DNA from: Streptomyces fradiae ATCC 10745 = DSM 40063
GTDB lineage: Bacteria > Actinomycetota > Actinomycetes > Streptomycetales > Streptomycetaceae
DNA length: 64,000 nucleotides
Direction: 5' to 3'
NCBI RefSeq assembly: GCF_008704425.1
Contig: NZ_CP023696.1
Location: forward strand, 3,756,001-3,820,000
Positions 1 through 8,353 of the stretch are shown here, one piece after another. The notes beneath the pieces are model-generated. The model saw only the letters and a program-made list of their open reading frames with translations. It made no database searches and had not been told where the DNA came from. The translations under genes were made by a program, and so were the position numbers. Numbering within the stretch: position 1 is the stretch's first letter; each line of letters starts with the position of its first letter.

Positions 1-899
1 ACCTGTCGAATGTGCTGAACGAGGCCGCGCTCCTGACGGCGCGCAGCGACAAGAAGCTCATCGACAACCACATGCTGGACGAGGCGATCGACCGCGTGGT
101 CGCGGGCCCGCAGAAGCGGACCCGCATCATGTCGGACAAGGAGAAGAAGATCACCGCGTACCACGAGGGCGGCCACGCCCTCGTCGCGGCGGCGTCCCCG
201 AACTCCGACCCGGTCCACAAGATCACCATCCTGTCCCGCGGGCGGGCCCTCGGCTACACGATGGTCCTGCCGGACGAGGACAAGTACTCGACCACGCGCA
301 ACGAGATGCTCGACCAGCTCGCGTACATGCTGGGCGGGCGCGCCGCCGAGGAACTGGTCTTCCACGACCCGACCACGGGCGCGGCCAACGACATCGAGAA
401 GGCCACGGCCACGGCCCGCGCGATGGTGACGCAGTACGGCATGACCGAGCGGCTCGGCGCCATCAAGTTCGGCGGCGACAACACCGAGCCCTTCCTCGGC
501 CGCGAGATGGCCCACCAGCGCGACTACTCCGAGGAGGTCGCCGCGCTGGTCGACGAGGAGGTCAAGAAGCTCATCGAGGCCGCGCACAACGAGGCGTGGG
601 AGATCCTCGTGGAGAACCGGGACGTCCTGGACAACCTGGTCCTCCAGCTCCTGGAGAAGGAGACGCTGAACAAGGAGGAGATCGCCGAGATCTTCGCCCC
701 GATCGTGAAGCGTCCTCCGCGCCCGGCGTGGACCGGCTCCTCGCGGCGCACCCCGTCCACGCGCCCGCCGGTGCTGTCGCCGAAGGAGCTGGCGCTGACC
801 AACGGCGCGACCCCGTCGACGGCCACCACGGCGACGTCGGCCGCGGTGGACACCACGAAGACCGCGGAAGCGGTGCCGGAGGAGCGTCCGGAGTCCTGA
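1..899 (+). CDS. ftsH: ATP-dependent zinc metalloprotease FtsH, C-terminal part
   Basis: This is the end of FtsH; the reading frame is already open at the window edge (the codons before position 12 read Leu-Ser-Asn), so the AAA+ ATPase domain lies outside. What remains is the M41 peptidase domain, with the zinc motif His-Glu-Gly-Gly-His encoded at 162-176, followed by the conserved helical region that carries the third metal ligand. FtsH is a membrane-anchored hexamer that degrades misfolded membrane proteins and short-lived regulators. The last 60 or so residues are a Pro/Thr/Ala-rich tail, common in actinobacteria. folE follows 115 bases later on the same strand. Confidence 0.95.
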   Translation, partial: LSNVLNEAALLTARSDKKLIDNHMLDEAIDRVVAGPQKRTRIMSDKEKKITAYHEGGHALVAAASPNSDPVHKITILSRGRALGYTMVLPDEDKYSTTRNEMLDQLAYMLGGRAAEELVFHDPTTGAANDIEKATATARAMVTQYGMTERLGAIKFGGDNTEPFLGREMAHQRDYSEEVAALVDEEVKKLIEAAHNEAWEILVENRDVLDNLVLQLLEKETLNKEEIAEIFAPIVKRPPRPAWTGSSRRTPSTRPPVLSPKELALTNGATPSTATTATSAAVDTTKTAEAVPEERPES

Positions 900-1014
900 C
901 TCCGAACCCCACCCGGAATGGATGCCGCGCCCCCCAGGTTCTAGCCTGAGGGGGCGCGGCATCCGCGCACTCAGGGCAATTCGCGCACGCAGGGCACGAC
1001 GGAACGAGGCACAG

Positions 1015-1620
1015 ATGACCGACGCGGTGACGCTGGACGGCGAGGGCAGGATCGGCGAGTTCGACGAGCAGCGCGCCGTGGCCGCCGTACGCGAACTCCT
1101 CATCGCGGTCGGTGAGGACCCGGACCGCGAGGGCCTGCGCGAGACGCCGGCGCGGGTCGCGCGGGCGTACAAGGAGATATTCGCCGGGCTGTGGCAGGAG
1201 CCGGAGGACGTGCTGACGACGACCTTCGACCTGGGCCACGACGAGATGGTGCTGGTCAAGGACATCGAGGTGTTCTCGACCTGCGAGCACCACCTGGTGC
1301 CGTTCCGCGGGGTGGCCCACGTCGGCTACATCCCGTCGACCACGGGCAAGATCACGGGCCTGTCGAAGCTGGCCCGGCTGGTGGACGTGTACGCGCGCCG
1401 CCCGCAGGTGCAGGAGCGGCTGACCACGCAGATCGCCGACTCCCTGATGAAGATCCTCGAACCGCGCGGTGTGATCGTGGTCATCGAGTGCGAGCACATG
1501 TGCATGTCGATGCGCGGCATCCGCAAGCCGGGCGCCAAGACCATCACCTCCGCCGTGCGCGGTCAGCTGCGCGACATGGCGACCCGCTCGGAGGCGATGA
1601 GCCTCATCATGGCGAACTGA
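1015..1620 (+). CDS. folE: GTP cyclohydrolase I
   Basis: FolE converts GTP to 7,8-dihydroneopterin triphosphate, the first step of tetrahydrofolate synthesis, as a cytosolic decamer. The 201-residue product carries the zinc-binding signature [11 protein letters not shown] and the second metal cysteine in [11 protein letters not shown], plus the usual closing segment. The frame stays open upstream to 922, but ATG 1015 follows GGAACGAGG and gives the normal family length; the extra upstream residues are Arg-rich and not family-like. It stands just downstream of ftsH, while the remaining fol genes lie nearby on the opposite strand. Confidence 0.95.
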   Translation: MTDAVTLDGEGRIGEFDEQRAVAAVRELLIAVGEDPDREGLRETPARVARAYKEIFAGLWQEPEDVLTTTFDLGHDEMVLVKDIEVFSTCEHHLVPFRGVAHVGYIPSTTGKITGLSKLARLVDVYARRPQVQERLTTQIADSLMKILEPRGVIVVIECEHMCMSMRGIRKPGAKTITSAVRGQLRDMATRSEAMSLIMAN

Positions 1621-1622
1621 CG

Positions 1623-1664
1623 CCGGGAGCCGGGAGCCGGGAGCCGGGAGCCGGGAGCCGGGAG
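1623..1664. repeat. 7-bp tandem repeat after folE
   Basis: Six perfect copies of CCGGGAG begin two bases after the folE stop codon. It lies between two convergent genes and is non-coding. Such arrays recur at gene ends throughout this window and most likely arose by replication slippage. Confidence 0.9.
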
Positions 1665-1749
1665 GCCCGGACCGTGACGGTGCCGGGAGGCGCCCGGCGG
1701 TCCGGAGACGGCCGGGAAGCCGTGACGGGCCCGGGGGCCCCGAGCGGCG

Positions 1750-1770
1750 GCCCCGCCGTCCCGGCGGGGC
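1750..1770. terminator. Bidirectional terminator between folE and DUF3180 gene
   Basis: A 9-bp perfect GC stem (GCCCCGCCG with CGGCGGGGC, 3-base loop) abuts the stop codon of the minus-strand gene. There is no T-tract, as is usual in Streptomyces. It can serve both convergent transcripts. Confidence 0.65.
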
Positions 1771-2256
1771 TCAGGCGGTGGCCGTGGGGGCGCCGGGCGG
1801 CTCGTCGTCCTCGGGGAGGCGGCAGACCCGCTCCAGGAACAGCGCCGCCGCGATCACCGCCAGGCCGGCGAGCACGGCGAAGCCCGCGTAGATCGCCTGG
1901 TCGCGGCGGGCGGGCACGTCCAGCGAGCCCAGCAGGAACACGCCCGTCCCGGCGTACATCCCGCTCACCACGGCCGTGACGAGTGCGCTGGCCTGCCCGA
2001 AGACGACCGCGCGCGCCGCGACCATCGGCTCGACGCCCTTCGCTCCGGGGCGCCGCTCCCGCTGGGCCTTCAGCCGGGCGCGGAGGGACAGCGCCGTCGC
2101 CGCCAGGACCGCCGCGATGGCGGCCAGCACGATCGGCGCGGCCAGCGGGACGCTCGGCAGCGTGCCGAACGCGTCCCACAGCCGGGCGCCGCCCCAGGAC
2201 AGGATCCCGGCCACCACGAAGAGCCCGGCCAGTACCTTGACCCTCAGTTGCCTCAC
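1771..2256 (-). CDS. DUF3180 family membrane protein
   Basis: A 161-residue integral membrane protein with about four hydrophobic segments (near residues 5-22, 38-58, 84-106 and 119-140) and a basic cytoplasmic loop between the second and third. It matches the DUF3180 family, which in actinobacteria is regularly the last gene of the folate cluster behind folK. The function is unknown. It lies 79 bases downstream of folK on the same strand and is probably co-transcribed with it. The assignment rests on length, topology and neighbourhood; no catalytic motif is visible. Confidence 0.8.
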   Translation of the reverse strand: MRQLRVKVLAGLFVVAGILSWGGARLWDAFGTLPSVPLAAPIVLAAIAAVLAATALSLRARLKAQRERRPGAKGVEPMVAARAVVFGQASALVTAVVSGMYAGTGVFLLGSLDVPARRDQAIYAGFAVLAGLAVIAAALFLERVCRLPEDDEPPGAPTATA

Positions 2257-2335
2257 GGTGGTCCTTCGTCTCTGTCGTGCCGTCGCCTGCCGTTCCCCGC
2301 GGGAGCGCGGGGCCGCCGTCCCTCAGGGACAACGG

Positions 2336-2935
2336 TCAGTCGGGCAGGCGGAGTTCCAGGTCCTCGCGGACGGCGACGCCCTCCTCGCCGATCCCGGCCA
2401 GCACGTCCGCCACCCGCCCGGCGCCCGGGAGGTGGGCCTCCGGCTCCACGTCCAGCCACGGGCGCAGCACGAAGGCCCGCTCGTGGGCGCGCGGGTGCGG
2501 CAGGGTGAGGACCGGGTCGCCGGAGACCACGTCCCCGTACACGACGATGTCCACGTCGACCGTCCGGGCGCCCCACCGCTGGGTGCGCACCCGGTCGAAC
2601 GCCTCCTCCACGGCCTGGGCCCGCTCCAGCAGCGAGGACGGCGGCAGCGTCGTCTTCACGACGACCACGGCGTTCAGGTACGGCGGCTGGGTGTCGGGCT
2701 CGACGCCCCAGGGAGCGGTCTCGTAGACCCGGGACACGGCCTTGACGCGGACGCCGGGGGTGTCCTCCAGGGCGTCGACGGCGCCCTGGAGGTTCTCCAG
2801 GCGGTTGCCCAGGTTCCCGCCCAGGGAGAGGACGGCCGGCTTCGGGTTGGACAGCGTCGTGTCGGCGGCGTCGACCTGCGCCGTCACGGAGGCGGGCACC
2901 GGCTGTACCGTCGGGTCGGTCGGGGTGCGGTTCAT
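2336..2935 (-). CDS. folK: 2-amino-4-hydroxy-6-hydroxymethyldihydropteridine pyrophosphokinase
   Basis: HPPK transfers pyrophosphate from ATP to 6-hydroxymethyl-7,8-dihydropterin, preparing the substrate of FolP. The 199-residue product shows the family hallmarks: LSLGGNLGNR near the start of the domain, then VYETAPWG, and the metal/ATP motif RWGARTVDVDIV, followed by LPHPRAHERAFVLRPW. About 33 poorly conserved residues precede the domain. The ATG at 2935 overlaps the folB stop codon by four bases (ATGA), implying translational coupling. The enzyme is complete. Confidence 0.95.
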   Translation of the reverse strand: MNRTPTDPTVQPVPASVTAQVDAADTTLSNPKPAVLSLGGNLGNRLENLQGAVDALEDTPGVRVKAVSRVYETAPWGVEPDTQPPYLNAVVVVKTTLPPSSLLERAQAVEEAFDRVRTQRWGARTVDVDIVVYGDVVSGDPVLTLPHPRAHERAFVLRPWLDVEPEAHLPGAGRVADVLAGIGEEGVAVREDLELRLPD

Positions 2936-3291
2936 ACGCGGCTCCGGGTGATGGTGATGGTCACGTCGTCGAACGGAACGGTGATCGGGGCGTCCGGCTT
3001 GTGCACGCACACCTCGACCTCCTGGACACCCTCGTGCTTGAGGCAGCGCTGGGCGATGCGCTCGGCCAGCGTCTCGATCAGGTCGACCGGCTCGCCGCGC
3101 ACCACGTCGACGACCTCCTCCGCCACGATGCCGTAGTGGACGGTCTTCTCCAGGTCGTCCTCCGCGGCGGCGGGCCGGGTGTCGAGGCCCAGGACCACAT
3201 CCACGATGAAGGTCTGGCCCTCTTCCCGCTCCTTGGGGAAGACGCCGTGGTGCCCGCGGGCCTTGAGGCCGCGCAGCGCGACACGATCCAC
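2932..3291 (-). CDS. folB: Dihydroneopterin aldolase
   Basis: FolB cleaves 7,8-dihydroneopterin to 6-hydroxymethyl-dihydropterin and glycolaldehyde. The 119-residue length fits the family, and the segments LRGLKARGHHGVFPKERE and VHYGIV plus the closing VHKPDAPITVPFDDV region are typical. I chose GTG 3291 because an AGGAG ribosome-binding site ends eight bases upstream; an in-frame GTG at 3300 sits directly on that site, and the frame stays open to 3357. It is coupled to folK through an ATGA overlap. A 337-bp repeat-bearing gap separates it from the gene before it. Confidence 0.93.
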   Translation of the reverse strand: MDRVALRGLKARGHHGVFPKEREEGQTFIVDVVLGLDTRPAAAEDDLEKTVHYGIVAEEVVDVVRGEPVDLIETLAERIAQRCLKHEGVQEVEVCVHKPDAPITVPFDDVTITITRSRV

Positions 3292-3478
3292 GCGAATCAC
3301 TCCTGCTGTCGTAGGTCCGGGCGGCCTCCGGCCGGGTGCGGTCGGTCCGGTCGCCACCCCTCGAATCTACCCGCGTCCACCGACAGGGCCCGCGCGCGGC
3401 CCCGTGCGACGGCCTCCTCACCGCTCCTCTACCCGCTCGGGGCGCTCACACCGCCACCCGGTCGGGGTGCTGCTCCCA

Positions 3479-3595
3479 CCGCCGTACGCCCGGGGTGCCC
3501 GATCCGCCGTACGCTCGGGGTGGCTCGATCCGCCGTCCGCGCGCGGCACCCGTACCGCCGTCCGCGCGCGGCACGCCTGCCGCCGCCCGCGCCGG
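3479..3595. repeat. 25-bp imperfect tandem repeat inside the fol cluster
   Basis: The 337-bp gap 3292-3628, between the NTF2-like gene and folB, holds no gene. Most of it is an imperfect tandem array whose units begin CCGCCGTACGC or close variants at 3479, 3504, 3530, 3555 and 3580 (period 25-26), with decayed copies upstream from about 3451. No clear promoter or terminator is visible. Confidence 0.75.
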
Positions 3596-3628
3596 CCCCG
3601 TGCAGCGGTCCCGCCCGGTGCGCTCAGC

Positions 3629-4093
3629 TCACACCGCGCCCTCGGCGTCCTCGTCCTCGTCGTCCGACTCCGCCAGGACCGGAGAGCCGTGGTGGGACCA
3701 CACCTTCCAGCCGTCCGGGGTGCGGCGGAACACGTTCGTCGCGACGACCAGCTGGCCGACCAGCGGGCCCAGCTCGGCGCCGTCCTCGGCGGGCCCGCCG
3801 CTGAGGATGTTCTCCGTGCAGGTGACCACCGCCGTGTCCGCCGCGACGGCGACCTTCACATCGGTCAGGAAGAACTGGATGTACTCGGTGTTCGCCATGA
3901 TCAGCGCGTACGAGCGGAGCACCTCGCCCCGGCCGGACAGCACCGGCCAGCCGGGGTGGACGCAGGAGACGCCGCCGTACCGCTCGTCCAGCCACAGGTC
4001 GGCGACCGCCTCGAAGTCGCCGCGCTCCACCGCCTCGTAGAAGGCGGTGTTGGCCAGCTCGACGTCCTCGGTGTCCGTGCGGGCGGCGCTCAC
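3629..4093 (-). CDS. Nuclear transport factor 2-like (SnoaL-like) protein
   Basis: A 154-residue protein with the alpha+beta cone fold of the NTF2/SnoaL superfamily: an opening helix pair (ANTAFYEAVERGDFEAVADLW), CVHPGWPVLSGRGEVLRSY in the pocket region, and the closing strands FRRTPDGWKVWSHHGSPV. Known members bind or isomerise small hydrophobic molecules or act as dimer modules, so no reaction can be assigned. The GTG start overlaps the folP stop codon by four bases (GTGA), so it is translated with folP, suggesting a link to pterin metabolism. An acidic tail ends the protein. Confidence 0.85.
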   Translation of the reverse strand: MSAARTDTEDVELANTAFYEAVERGDFEAVADLWLDERYGGVSCVHPGWPVLSGRGEVLRSYALIMANTEYIQFFLTDVKVAVAADTAVVTCTENILSGGPAEDGAELGPLVGQLVVATNVFRRTPDGWKVWSHHGSPVLAESDDEDEDAEGAV

Positions 4094-4953
4094 GAGGCGG
4101 CGCCCTCGACGGCGCGGGCCACGCGGACGGCGTCGGCCGTCGCCCGCACGGCGTGGACGCGCACGGCCCAGGCGCCCTCGTGGGCGGCGATGGCCGACAC
4201 GGCGGCCGTCGCGGCGTCCCGCTCGCGGGCGGGCGGCGGGGTGTGGCCCTCCCCGGCCAGGACGCGGCCCAGGAACCGCTTGCGGGAGGCGGCGACCAGC
4301 AGCGGGCGGCCGAGGGACCGCAGCGCGTCCAGGTGCGCCACGAGGGCCAGGTCGTGCTCGGCCTGCTTGGCGAAGCCCAGGCCGGGGTCGACCACGATCC
4401 GCTCGGGGGCGACACCGCCCGCGACGACGGCCTCCACGCGCGCGCGCAGCTCGGCGACGACCTCGGCGACCACGTCGTCGTAGACGGCGAGGCTGTTCAT
4501 CCGCTCGCTGAAGCCCCGCCAGTGCATCACGACGAACGGCACCCCGGCCGCGGCGACCGCCGGGACCATGCCGGGGTCGGCGAGGCCGCCGCTGACGTCG
4601 TTGACGAGCACGGCGCCCGCCTCCACGGCCCGGCGGGCGACGGAGGCGCGCATGGTGTCGACGGAGACGACGACGCCCTCCGAGGCCAGGCCGCGCACGA
4701 CGGGGACGACGCGCCGCAGCTCCTCCTCCTCGTCCACCCGGGTGGCGCCGGGCCGCGTGGACTCGCCGCCCACGTCCACCAGGTCGGCGCCCTGGGCGAC
4801 CAGCTCCAGGCCGTGCTTGACCGCGGCCGTGGTGTCGAACCAGCGCCCGCCGTCCGAGAAGGAGTCGGGCGTCACGTTGACGACGCCCATGACCGCACAG
4901 CGGTCCCACTCCGGCAGCCCCTGGACCGTACCGCGTCCGCGCAACGTACTCAT
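4090..4953 (-). CDS. folP: Dihydropteroate synthase
   Basis: FolP condenses p-aminobenzoate with dihydropterin pyrophosphate to make dihydropteroate; it is the sulfonamide target. The 287-residue TIM barrel shows MGVVNVTPDSFSDGG (residues 22-36), the pterin-site segment VDVGGESTRPGA, SVDTMRA, the Asn-Asp pair in LVNDVSGG, VVDPGLGFAKQ and the closing SRKRFLGR. No essential residue is missing. ATG 4953 lies six bases after a TAGGCT -10 element, so the mRNA is probably leaderless. It is the first gene of the minus-strand folate cluster. Confidence 0.96.
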   Translation of the reverse strand: MSTLRGRGTVQGLPEWDRCAVMGVVNVTPDSFSDGGRWFDTTAAVKHGLELVAQGADLVDVGGESTRPGATRVDEEEELRRVVPVVRGLASEGVVVSVDTMRASVARRAVEAGAVLVNDVSGGLADPGMVPAVAAAGVPFVVMHWRGFSERMNSLAVYDDVVAEVVAELRARVEAVVAGGVAPERIVVDPGLGFAKQAEHDLALVAHLDALRSLGRPLLVAASRKRFLGRVLAGEGHTPPPARERDAATAAVSAIAAHEGAWAVRVHAVRATADAVRVARAVEGAAS

Positions 4954-4959
4954 GCCCCC

Positions 4960-4965
4960 AGCCTA
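4960..4965 (-). promoter_or_regulatory. Predicted -10 element of leaderless folP transcript
   Basis: TAGGCT on the minus strand lies six bases before the folP ATG (4953), placing the transcript start at or next to the start codon. No good -35 hexamer is obvious. Confidence 0.5.
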
Positions 4966-5061
4966 GGGCCGTACCGGCGGCGGGGCGGCGACCGGGCCGG
5001 GCGCACGGGTCCGGGCGGGTGGCGCCCCACCGCCGCCGCCCCGCCACCGCACGGGCGGGCG

Positions 5062-6936
5062 TCAGGCGGCGCGCGCTCCGGCCCCGGGCGCGGCGGGCGC
5101 GGGCGGGGCGGCCGGGCCGGCGGACGGGGCCGGCGCGATGTGGGCGCAGGGCCGCTCGGGCCGCTCGCCCCGGCGGCGGAACGGACGCGGCGGCGCGAGG
5201 TTCACGAAGCCCTCGGCCTGCATCGCGGCGAAGCCGATGCGCGGCAGGTCGCGCGTGCTGCGGTACACGACGAAGCGGGGCTCCCAGCGCGGCTGGAACT
5301 TCGCGTTGAACTTGTACAGCGACTCGATCTGGAACCACCGCGACAGGAACACCAGCAGCCCTCGCCAGACCCGCAGGACCGGGCCGGCGCCCAGCCGCTC
5401 GCCGCGGGCCAGCGCCGAGCGGAACATCGCGAAGTTCAGCGACACCCGCGCCACCTTCAGCTGCGGGGCGGCCTGCAGGGCGGCGACGATCAGCAGCTCG
5501 TTCATCCCGGGGTCGGCGGACCGGTCGCGGCGCATCAGCTCCAGCGACATGCCGTCCGCCCCCCACGGCACGAAGTGGATGATCGCCTTCAGATCGCCGT
5601 ACGGGGAGGTCTCCGCCGACTCGTCGGCCTTGTGGGCGGTCGCGATGACCGCGTCGCCGTCCGCCGGGTCGCCGATGCGGCCCAGCGCCATGGAGAAGCC
5701 GCGCTCGGTGTCGGTGCCCCGCCAGTCGGCTGCGGCCCGGCGGATGCGCTCCAGCTCCTCGTCCGGCAGGTCACGCGCGCGCCGCACCCGCGTCTCGTAG
5801 CCGTTGCGCTCGATCCGCTTGACCATCTGGCGCACATTGCGCATGGCGCGCCCGGACAGCGAGAAATCCGCGACGTCCACCACCGCCTCGTCGCCCAGTT
5901 CCAGGGCGTCCAGGCCGGTCTCGCGCGTCCACACCTGGCCGCCGGTCTCCGAGCAGCCCATGACGGCGGGCGTCCAGGAGTGGGCCCTGGCCTCGTCCAT
6001 GAACCGCTCGATGGCACCGGGCCAGGCCTCCACGTCGCCGATCGGGTCCCCGCTGGCCAGCATCACCCCGGACACCACGCGGTACGTGACGGCCGCCTTG
6101 CCGCTCGGCGAGAACACCACCGCCTTGTCGCGGCGGAGCGCGAAGTGGCCCAGCGAGTCCCGGCCGCCGTGCCGGGCGAGCAGCTCCCGCAGCCTGGCCT
6201 CGTCGTCCTCGGTGAGCCGGGCCACCGGGTGCTCGGGTCGGAACGCCAGGTAGATGGTGGTGACCGCGGTGAGCAGCCCCAGCGCGCCGAGCGAGTAGCC
6301 GACCGTCCAGGAGACGCTGCCGCCGTACGCCACGGGCCCCTCGACGCCGACCAGGCCCAGCAGGACGTGCTCCAGCCGGTCGCTGAGGCTCGGGTCGCCG
6401 ACGACCTTCCCGGGGTGGGCGCTCACGACCAGCAGGCCCAGGCCCAGCGAACCGGCGCTCATGAGCACGAAGTTGGCCAGGGCCCGCCAGCGGCTGCGCG
6501 GGTCCGGCAGGGCGGCGAACTGCCTGCGGTGGCCCAGCAGCAGGGCGAGCAGGGCGAGCGACAGCAGCACCCCGACGACCGAGTGGCGGTACAGGAACTG
6601 CGCCACCGCCCCGGCCGGGAGCAGCACCACCGCGGCCCGCCACGCGCGGCGCTTGCGGCGCTTGAGCCCGTGCGCGAGGAGGAGCAGCAGGACGCCCACG
6701 CTGAGGGACAGCGCGGCGGACAGCGGTCCCAGCGTGCCCGGCAGGACCTCCACCAGGTCGTGGAACCGGCTCGCCCGGAAGCGGGGGAAGACCCCGGCGG
6801 CGATGTCCACCAGGCCGATGAACGTGCAGGCCGTACCGACGAGCGCGGGCACCTTCTCGGCACGCGGTCCGCGCAGGATCCGGCGTACCCGAGTCGGAAC
6901 CGATGCCGACTTATCCCCATCTACCGTGACAGACAT
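5062..6936 (-). CDS. Phosphatidylglycerol lysyltransferase-like membrane protein (MprF/LysX type, DUF2156)
   Basis: A 624-residue protein with several membrane helices in its first ~230 residues, followed by a soluble GNAT-like DUF2156 domain resembling the aminoacyl-phosphatidylglycerol synthase domain of MprF/LysX (SPSGKAAVTYRVV, GDPIGD, ADWRGTDTERGFSMALGR, MNELLIVAALQ). Such enzymes move lysine from Lys-tRNA to membrane lipid, lowering surface charge and protecting against cationic peptides. The lysyl-tRNA synthetase module fused in mycobacterial LysX is absent here, so charged tRNA would come from elsewhere. The tail is Ala/Pro-rich. ATG 6936 follows a GGGAAG site. Substrate is inferred only from the family. 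Confidence 0.8.
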   Translation of the reverse strand: MSVTVDGDKSASVPTRVRRILRGPRAEKVPALVGTACTFIGLVDIAAGVFPRFRASRFHDLVEVLPGTLGPLSAALSLSVGVLLLLLAHGLKRRKRRAWRAAVVLLPAGAVAQFLYRHSVVGVLLSLALLALLLGHRRQFAALPDPRSRWRALANFVLMSAGSLGLGLLVVSAHPGKVVGDPSLSDRLEHVLLGLVGVEGPVAYGGSVSWTVGYSLGALGLLTAVTTIYLAFRPEHPVARLTEDDEARLRELLARHGGRDSLGHFALRRDKAVVFSPSGKAAVTYRVVSGVMLASGDPIGDVEAWPGAIERFMDEARAHSWTPAVMGCSETGGQVWTRETGLDALELGDEAVVDVADFSLSGRAMRNVRQMVKRIERNGYETRVRRARDLPDEELERIRRAAADWRGTDTERGFSMALGRIGDPADGDAVIATAHKADESAETSPYGDLKAIIHFVPWGADGMSLELMRRDRSADPGMNELLIVAALQAAPQLKVARVSLNFAMFRSALARGERLGAGPVLRVWRGLLVFLSRWFQIESLYKFNAKFQPRWEPRFVVYRSTRDLPRIGFAAMQAEGFVNLAPPRPFRRRGERPERPCAHIAPAPSAGPAAPPAPAAPGAGARAA

Positions 6937-7093
6937 GGCTTCCCGTGGCTCCGCGAGAGATTGACGCGTCCCTTCGGCCCGAAACGACGTCGGGGCCGGA
7001 ACAACCGGACGATGTGCGCTCTCTAGGACGGCGGGTCGGCGCGGAGGGTTCACTCCCGCCCGGAAAATTCGCCGCGGCGCCTGACGGCACACG

Positions 7094-7135
7094 GCGACAC
7101 GCCATGGCGACACGCGACACGCGACACGGCGACAC
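7094..7135. repeat. GCGACAC heptamer repeats in a divergent promoter region
   Basis: Five copies of GCGACAC occur at 7094, 7107, 7114, 7121 and 7129, all in one orientation, in the 240-bp spacer between the divergent lysyltransferase-like and esterase genes. They may be slippage products or binding sites; no classical -10/-35 pair stands out beside them. Confidence 0.7.
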
Positions 7136-7176
7136 ACGACGCGCCGAGCACGACGAGAAGAAGGCTTCGACGACGC

Positions 7177-8289
7177 ATGGGTCTCACCAGCAACAAGGTC
7201 CTGGCGCTGGCCGTCCTCGCCGCGGCGGCGCTGTTCGCCGCCACGGTGTGGCTGTGGCCGCGCCTCGCCCGGCGGTCCTGGCGCGCGGTGCTGGGCAGGG
7301 CCGGCCTGCTCCTGGCGACCCAGCTCGCGCTCTTCGCCGCCGTGGGCCTGGCCGCCAACAACTACTTCCTCTTCTACGGCTCCTGGGCCGACCTCCTCGG
7401 CCGGGAGCAGGAACTGGGCGTCGTCGTCGACCACTCGGCGGGCGGCGAGCACGTCAAGGTGGTGGAGAAGCGCCCCATGGACGTGCCGGGCGGCCACCAC
7501 CCGCAGGTGGGCGGCCAGATCCAGAAGGTGGTGATCTCCGGCCCGAAGTCCGGCATCGACAGCCCCGCGTACGTCTACCTGCCGCCCGAGTACTTCCAGC
7601 CCGCGCACGCCCGCCGCACCTTCCCCGCCGCCGTCGTCCTCACCGGCTATCCGGGCACCGCCGAGAACCTGCTCAAGGGCCTGCGCTACCCGCGTACCGC
7701 GTACGAGCAGGCCAAGGCCGGGAGGATGCAGCCCATGGTCCTGGTGATGCTGCGGCCGACGGTCGCGCCGCCGCGTGACACCGAGTGCGTGGACGTGCCG
7801 GGCGGGCCGCGCACGGAGACGTACTTCGCGGAGGACCTGCCGACCGCCGTCTCCCGGGCCTACCGGGTCGGCGGGGCCGCGCGGAACTGGGGGTTGATCG
7901 GCAACTCGACGGGCGGCTACTGCGCGCTGAAGATCGCGCTGCACCATCCGGGCCGGTTCGCCGCGGGCGCCGGGCTGTCGGCCTACTACAAGGCGGCCGA
8001 GGACGTCACGACCGGCGACCTGTTCCGGGGCGACGCGAAGCTGCGCAACCGCGCCGACCTGCTGTGGAGCCTCGACAACCTGCCCCAGGGCCGTACGTCG
8101 TTCCTCGTCACCACCTCCCGGCAGGGCGAGGGGAACCTGGCGGGCACGCGTGACTTCATCGCGAAGGTGAAGGCGCCCGCGCGCGTGTCGTCCATCACGC
8201 TGGACAGCGGCGGCCACAACTTCGGCACCTGGAACCGCGAGATCCCGCCCGCGCTGGTCTGGCTGAGCGGCCGGCTCAGCGCCGCGTGA
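7177..8289 (+). CDS. Membrane-anchored alpha/beta-hydrolase, esterase D / mycolyltransferase-like
   Basis: A 370-residue protein with two N-terminal hydrophobic segments (about residues 7-27 and 41-61) followed by an extracytoplasmic alpha/beta-hydrolase domain. The nucleophile elbow is Gly-Asn-Ser-Thr-Gly with Ser244, and the catalytic His is probably in DSGGHNFGTW near the C-terminus. The fold and the opening segment AYVYLPPEYF resemble the esterase/antigen 85 superfamily, but Streptomyces makes no mycolic acids, so the substrate is unknown. It is divergent from the lysyltransferase-like gene, suggesting a shared envelope role. GAAGAAGG upstream of ATG 7177 is a weak ribosome-binding site. 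Confidence 0.82.
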   Translation: MGLTSNKVLALAVLAAAALFAATVWLWPRLARRSWRAVLGRAGLLLATQLALFAAVGLAANNYFLFYGSWADLLGREQELGVVVDHSAGGEHVKVVEKRPMDVPGGHHPQVGGQIQKVVISGPKSGIDSPAYVYLPPEYFQPAHARRTFPAAVVLTGYPGTAENLLKGLRYPRTAYEQAKAGRMQPMVLVMLRPTVAPPRDTECVDVPGGPRTETYFAEDLPTAVSRAYRVGGAARNWGLIGNSTGGYCALKIALHHPGRFAAGAGLSAYYKAAEDVTTGDLFRGDAKLRNRADLLWSLDNLPQGRTSFLVTTSRQGEGNLAGTRDFIAKVKAPARVSSITLDSGGHNFGTWNREIPPALVWLSGRLSAA

Positions 8290-8290
8290 C

Positions 8291-8353
8291 GGCGCCGCGC
8301 CGGCCGCTACCGGCCGGGGGCAACCTGGCCGGCGCCGCGCCGGCCGTACCGGC
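8291..8353. repeat. Direct repeat between convergent esterase and ABC ATPase genes
   Basis: Two near-identical ~23-bp copies (beginning GGCGCCGCGCCGGCCG at 8291 and 8331, 40 bp apart) fill the short convergent spacer. Each is internally palindromic and could act as a terminator hairpin for either gene. Confidence 0.7.

Noticed and set aside
922..1014. Upstream extension of folE
   Set aside because: No ribosome-binding site, Arg-rich and outside the family length; ATG 1015 is better.
4153..7026. 957-residue plus-strand open frame opposite folP and the lysyltransferase-like gene
   Set aside because: It is the shadow of two clear minus-strand genes; no domain is visible in the translation.
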